A DNA stretch of 9,302 bases from Opitutales bacterium (lineage in GTDB: Bacteria > Verrucomicrobiota > Verrucomicrobiia > Opitutales > T3Sed10-336): positions 1 through 9,302 of the forward strand of contig SLOW01000035.1 of NCBI GenBank assembly GCA_007132315.1, given 5' to 3'. A program made the position numbers and the translations under genes. This document shows, one piece after another, positions 7,717-9,302 of the stretch. The notes below the pieces were generated by a model, which saw nothing but the letters and a program-made list of their open reading frames with translations, was not told the DNA's origin and made no database searches. Numbering within the stretch: the first letter of the stretch is position 1; each line of letters begins with the position of its first letter.

Positions 7717-7751
7717 GGTGGGAAGGTTTGACGGTGGGAAAGATGGGAAGG
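7717..7751 (+). repeat. G-rich imperfect 10-bp repeats upstream of dinB
   Basis: Three related units, GGTGGGAAGG (7717-7726), GGTGGGAAAG (7733-7742) and GATGGGAAGG (7742-7751), lie about 85-120 bases before the dinB start. They could be a degenerate intergenic repeat, a protein-binding array or a weak two-layer G-quadruplex. Nothing in the sequence decides between these. Confidence 0.4.
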
Positions 7752-7769
7752 ATGCTCGTCTTGCGTTCA

Positions 7770-7785
7770 GTGCACTCTTGTGCAC
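7770..7785. promoter_or_regulatory. Dyad GTGCAC-N4-GTGCAC upstream of dinB
   Basis: Two self-complementary GTGCAC half-sites are separated by TCTT and lie 50-65 bases before the dinB start codon. This is a possible operator for a dimeric repressor, or a small hairpin. It does not match the E. coli (CTGT-N8-ACAG) or B. subtilis-type LexA box, so an SOS link is only a suggestion from its position before a polymerase that is usually SOS-induced. Confidence 0.3.
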
Positions 7786-7834
7786 ACTTTTGAGTTCGAG
7801 ACCATCAATCGTTCCGACCTTATCATATCTTCCG

Positions 7835-8890
7835 GTGCGCACGATCATTCATATCGACATGGATTGCTTTTACGCGGCGATCGAAACCCGCGATCGTCCG
7901 GATCTGCATGGAAAGCCAGTCGGAGTCGGCGGGAGTCGCGACCGGCGCGGCGTGCTTACCACCTGCAATTACGACGCGCGCAAATTCGGAGTCCGCTCGG
8001 CCATGCCGACCTTTGTCGCGCTGCAAAAGTGTCCCCAACTGGTTGTGGTTCCGACACGATTCGAGGTCTATCGACGGGAATCGCTAGAGATCCGGCGGAT
8101 TTTCCAGGAATACAGTTCTTTGATCGAGCCCCTTTCGCTGGATGAGGCCTATCTCGACGTGAGCGGAAACGACCTCGGGGGCTGGGAAATTGCCTCCCGG
8201 ATTCGGGCGGAGATTATTTCGCGGACGGGTCTGACTGCCTCAGCCGGGATCGGTCCGAACAAGCTTTTGGCTAAGATCGCGAGCGATTGGGAGAAGCCGA
8301 ACGGCCAGTTCGAGGTGAAGGAAGAGGAGATCGTCGCCTTTATGGAGCCGTTGCCGGTGAGGCGGATCTGGGGAGTCGGGCCGGTGGCTGCGGAGCGGCT
8401 CGAGAAGCTGGGTATCACCACCTGCGGGGAGCTCCAGCGGCGGGGGGTGGCCGATCTCGTTAAGCTTTTTGGGCGATTCGGCTGGGAACTCTACGAGATG
8501 GCTCGCGGAATCGACCGGCGCGCCGTCGAGCCTTCGCGACCGCGCAAGTCGTTGAGCACTGAGCGAACCTTCTCCGCCGACCTGAAGGAGCTTTGGCAAT
8601 GTCGCGAGGAACTGGAACATCTTTTCGGGGAGCTGCTGGCCGACCTCAAGGCCCGAAATGAAGGAAGGCCGATCGGGCGACTTTTCCTTAAACTCACATT
8701 TTCCGATTTCTCGAAGACCTCGGTGGAACGGGCGGGGCGGGCGCCTTCATTATCCGCCTACGAAACGCTGTTGGCTGAAGGTTTCCGCCGGGGCGGAAAG
8801 GCGGTACGACTGATCGGAATCGGAGTCCGCTTCAGTGAAGCTGTGGCGGAACAACTGGAGTTGCCGCTGGGAGAAAAGGACCTGGGGTAG
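7835..8890 (+). CDS. dinB: DNA polymerase IV (Y-family translesion polymerase)
   Basis: DinB copies past damaged bases and causes untargeted mutations. With the GTG at 7835 as start the protein is 351 residues, the same length as E. coli DinB, and its key residues fall at the same numbers. D8-M9-D10 ('IIHIDMDCFYAA') and D103-E104 ('SLDEAYLDVS') are the metal-binding acids, and Y13 sits at the steric-gate position that excludes ribonucleotides. The helix-hairpin-helix region ('IWGVGPVAAERLEKLGI') and the little-finger domain follow. Near the end 'QLELPL' (340-345) fits the beta-clamp-binding motif. The frame is open to a GTG at 7718, but those 39 extra residues are unlike the family. No Shine-Dalgarno precedes 7835. 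TATCAT at 7821-7826 could be a -10, which would make the message almost leaderless, but no matching -35 is seen. Confidence 0.95.
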   Translation: MRTIIHIDMDCFYAAIETRDRPDLHGKPVGVGGSRDRRGVLTTCNYDARKFGVRSAMPTFVALQKCPQLVVVPTRFEVYRRESLEIRRIFQEYSSLIEPLSLDEAYLDVSGNDLGGWEIASRIRAEIISRTGLTASAGIGPNKLLAKIASDWEKPNGQFEVKEEEIVAFMEPLPVRRIWGVGPVAAERLEKLGITTCGELQRRGVADLVKLFGRFGWELYEMARGIDRRAVEPSRPRKSLSTERTFSADLKELWQCREELEHLFGELLADLKARNEGRPIGRLFLKLTFSDFSKTSVERAGRAPSLSAYETLLAEGFRRGGKAVRLIGIGVRFSEAVAEQLELPLGEKDLG

Positions 8891-8891
8891 G

Positions 8892-9053
8892 AGAGGCGCA
8901 AAACGAATCCGCACGGTAAACGGAGCGTTCCTGAAAGTGGACGAGACATCCCTCGTCGGAAACGAGTCCTCGGCCGGTCTGATTGTCGACCTGGTGGACC
9001 TTCCCGCTCGAAACGGAATAATCCACGTCATCGACTTTGTCCTGCTTGACTAA
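8892..9053 (+). pseudogene. Orphan C-terminal fragment of a FAS1 (fasciclin) domain protein
   Basis: Directly after dinB, in another frame, the sequence reads 'RIRTVNGAFLKVDE' and then 'LPARNGIIHVIDFVLLD' followed by TAA at 9051-9053. The 'NGxxHVIDxVLL' ending is the hallmark H2 motif and last strand of FAS1 domains, secreted or cell-surface adhesion modules. Only about 50 residues, the last third of a domain, are present. Upstream in this frame the sequence is the wrong frame of dinB, and no FAS1 N-terminal part, signal peptide or ribosome site is seen. I therefore read it as the leftover 3' end of a gene whose front was removed when the present dinB junction formed. An ATG at 8835 inside dinB is in frame but would add nonsense residues. 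Confidence 0.75.
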
Positions 9054-9072
9054 GTGACAATCCTCTGAATTC

Positions 9073-9100
9073 AAGCCCGGCTTCGGCCGGGCTTTTTCTT
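9073..9100 (+). terminator. Intrinsic (Rho-independent) terminator
   Basis: An 8-bp GC-rich stem AGCCCGGC / GCCGGGCT (9074-9081 with 9086-9093) closes on a stable TTCG tetraloop and runs into TTTTTCTTTCT. It lies 20 bases after the FAS1 remnant stop and probably ends dinB transcription today; it may originally have belonged to the lost FAS1 gene. In the other direction the T-run is short, so it would stop leftward transcripts from the DUF1080 gene less well. Confidence 0.9.
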
Positions 9101-9138
9101 TCTCCGGGTTGGCGTAGGAGTTTGCAGGCGAAGGAGTT

Positions 9139-9302
9139 CTATTCCGGATCCAGCTCGCGGATCATGATATTGCGGAAGGCTACCCAGTCGCCGTGGTCCT
9201 GCAGTCCGATGTGGCCGGACGGCGTGGACGCGAATGGCGGATCGTTGAACTTGCTGGCTTCGACCATTTCATTCCACTCGTCCGTGCTGATTTGAAAGCT
9301 GA
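9139..9302 (-). CDS. DUF1080 / 3-keto-disaccharide hydrolase-like domain protein, C-terminal end, cut by window edge
   Basis: The last 53 residues of a leftward gene read through 'WNEMVEASKFNDPPFAS' and 'GHIGLQDHGDWVAFRNI' to 'MIRELDPE' and a TAG at 9141-9139. The 'SKF' followed by 'GHIxLQDHGDxVxFRNIxIREL' pattern is the conserved end of the DUF1080 family, a secreted concanavalin-like beta-sandwich linked to sugar (3-keto-glucoside) breakdown and very common in Verrucomicrobiota, Planctomycetota and Bacteroidota. The N-terminus, signal peptide and catalytic surface lie outside the window. The gene converges on dinB with the hairpin at 9073-9100 between them. Confidence 0.9.
   Translation of the reverse strand, partial: SFQISTDEWNEMVEASKFNDPPFASTPSGHIGLQDHGDWVAFRNIMIRELDPE

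Larger units (their letters stand above)
7225..7834. other. Gene-poor, low-GC region before dinB
   Basis: About 610 bases with no recognisable conserved gene. Counting by line gives about 43% GC at 7201-7260, 42% at 7441-7500 and 35% at 7501-7620, against GC-rich coding sequence on both sides. Plus-strand open frames here (for example 7227-7418 and 7472-7663) have no ribosome site and no familiar sequence. The region holds one possible minus-strand small membrane peptide (7363-7527), an inverted repeat CTGACA/TGTCAG at 7604-7609 and 7620-7625, G-rich repeats at 7717-7751 and a dyad at 7770-7785. It probably also contains the dinB promoter. The composition suggests foreign or decaying DNA. Confidence 0.6.

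Noticed and set aside
7718..7834. GTG at 7718 as the dinB start
   Set aside because: Adds 39 residues unlike any DinB, covering the G-rich repeats and dyad; starting at 7835 gives the exact family length and residue numbering.

Overview
The window most resembles a moderately high-GC chromosome from the Planctomycetes-Verrucomicrobia-Chlamydiae group, with Verrucomicrobiota as my best guess. This is inferred from gene content and from the style of the MutS N-terminus. The gene content is a short ECF-sigma operon, a SWIM-type bacterial SNF2 protein, a DUF1080 (3-keto-disaccharide hydrolase-like) gene and a FAS1 remnant. No rRNA, tRNA, CRISPR array or transposase is visible.

Layout. (1) At 2-1137, rightward, lies a tightly overlapping three-gene unit: the C-terminal half of an ECF sigma factor, a single-pass membrane protein in the usual anti-sigma position, and a membrane-anchored or exported charged helical protein (DUF3106-like). 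(2) At 1325-3922, leftward, is an intact mutS that ends in a sliding-clamp motif; 1138-1324 between the convergent genes holds no convincing gene or terminator. (3) Divergent from mutS, at 4054-6597, is an intact SNF2-family helicase whose N-terminal SWIM-like domain appears to have lost its zinc ligands. (4) Directly behind it, at 6674-7223, are the remains of a second SNF2 helicase, with a frameshift, a stop codon and two internal deletions that can be read from the sequence. (5) About 7150-7720 is a low-GC, gene-poor stretch (several 60-base lines at 35-43% GC) with a 16-bp perfect palindrome at its left edge, a possible 54-residue membrane peptide on the minus strand, and G-rich repeats plus a dyad at its right edge. 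(6) At 7835-8890 is dinB (DNA polymerase IV), followed by the orphan tail of a FAS1 (fasciclin) domain and a strong intrinsic terminator. (7) The right edge carries the C-terminal end of a leftward DUF1080 gene.

The genes do not form one obvious pathway. mutS (mismatch repair), dinB (translesion synthesis) and the SNF2 ATPase all act on DNA, and both MutS and DinB carry recognisable beta-clamp-binding tails, but they lie in separate transcription units. The strongest theme is genome erosion: two truncated genes and a low-GC spacer between mutS/SNF2 and the DUF1080 gene. I did not find a convincing new multi-gene system. The least characterised candidate is the sigma / membrane protein / helical protein unit at the left edge.
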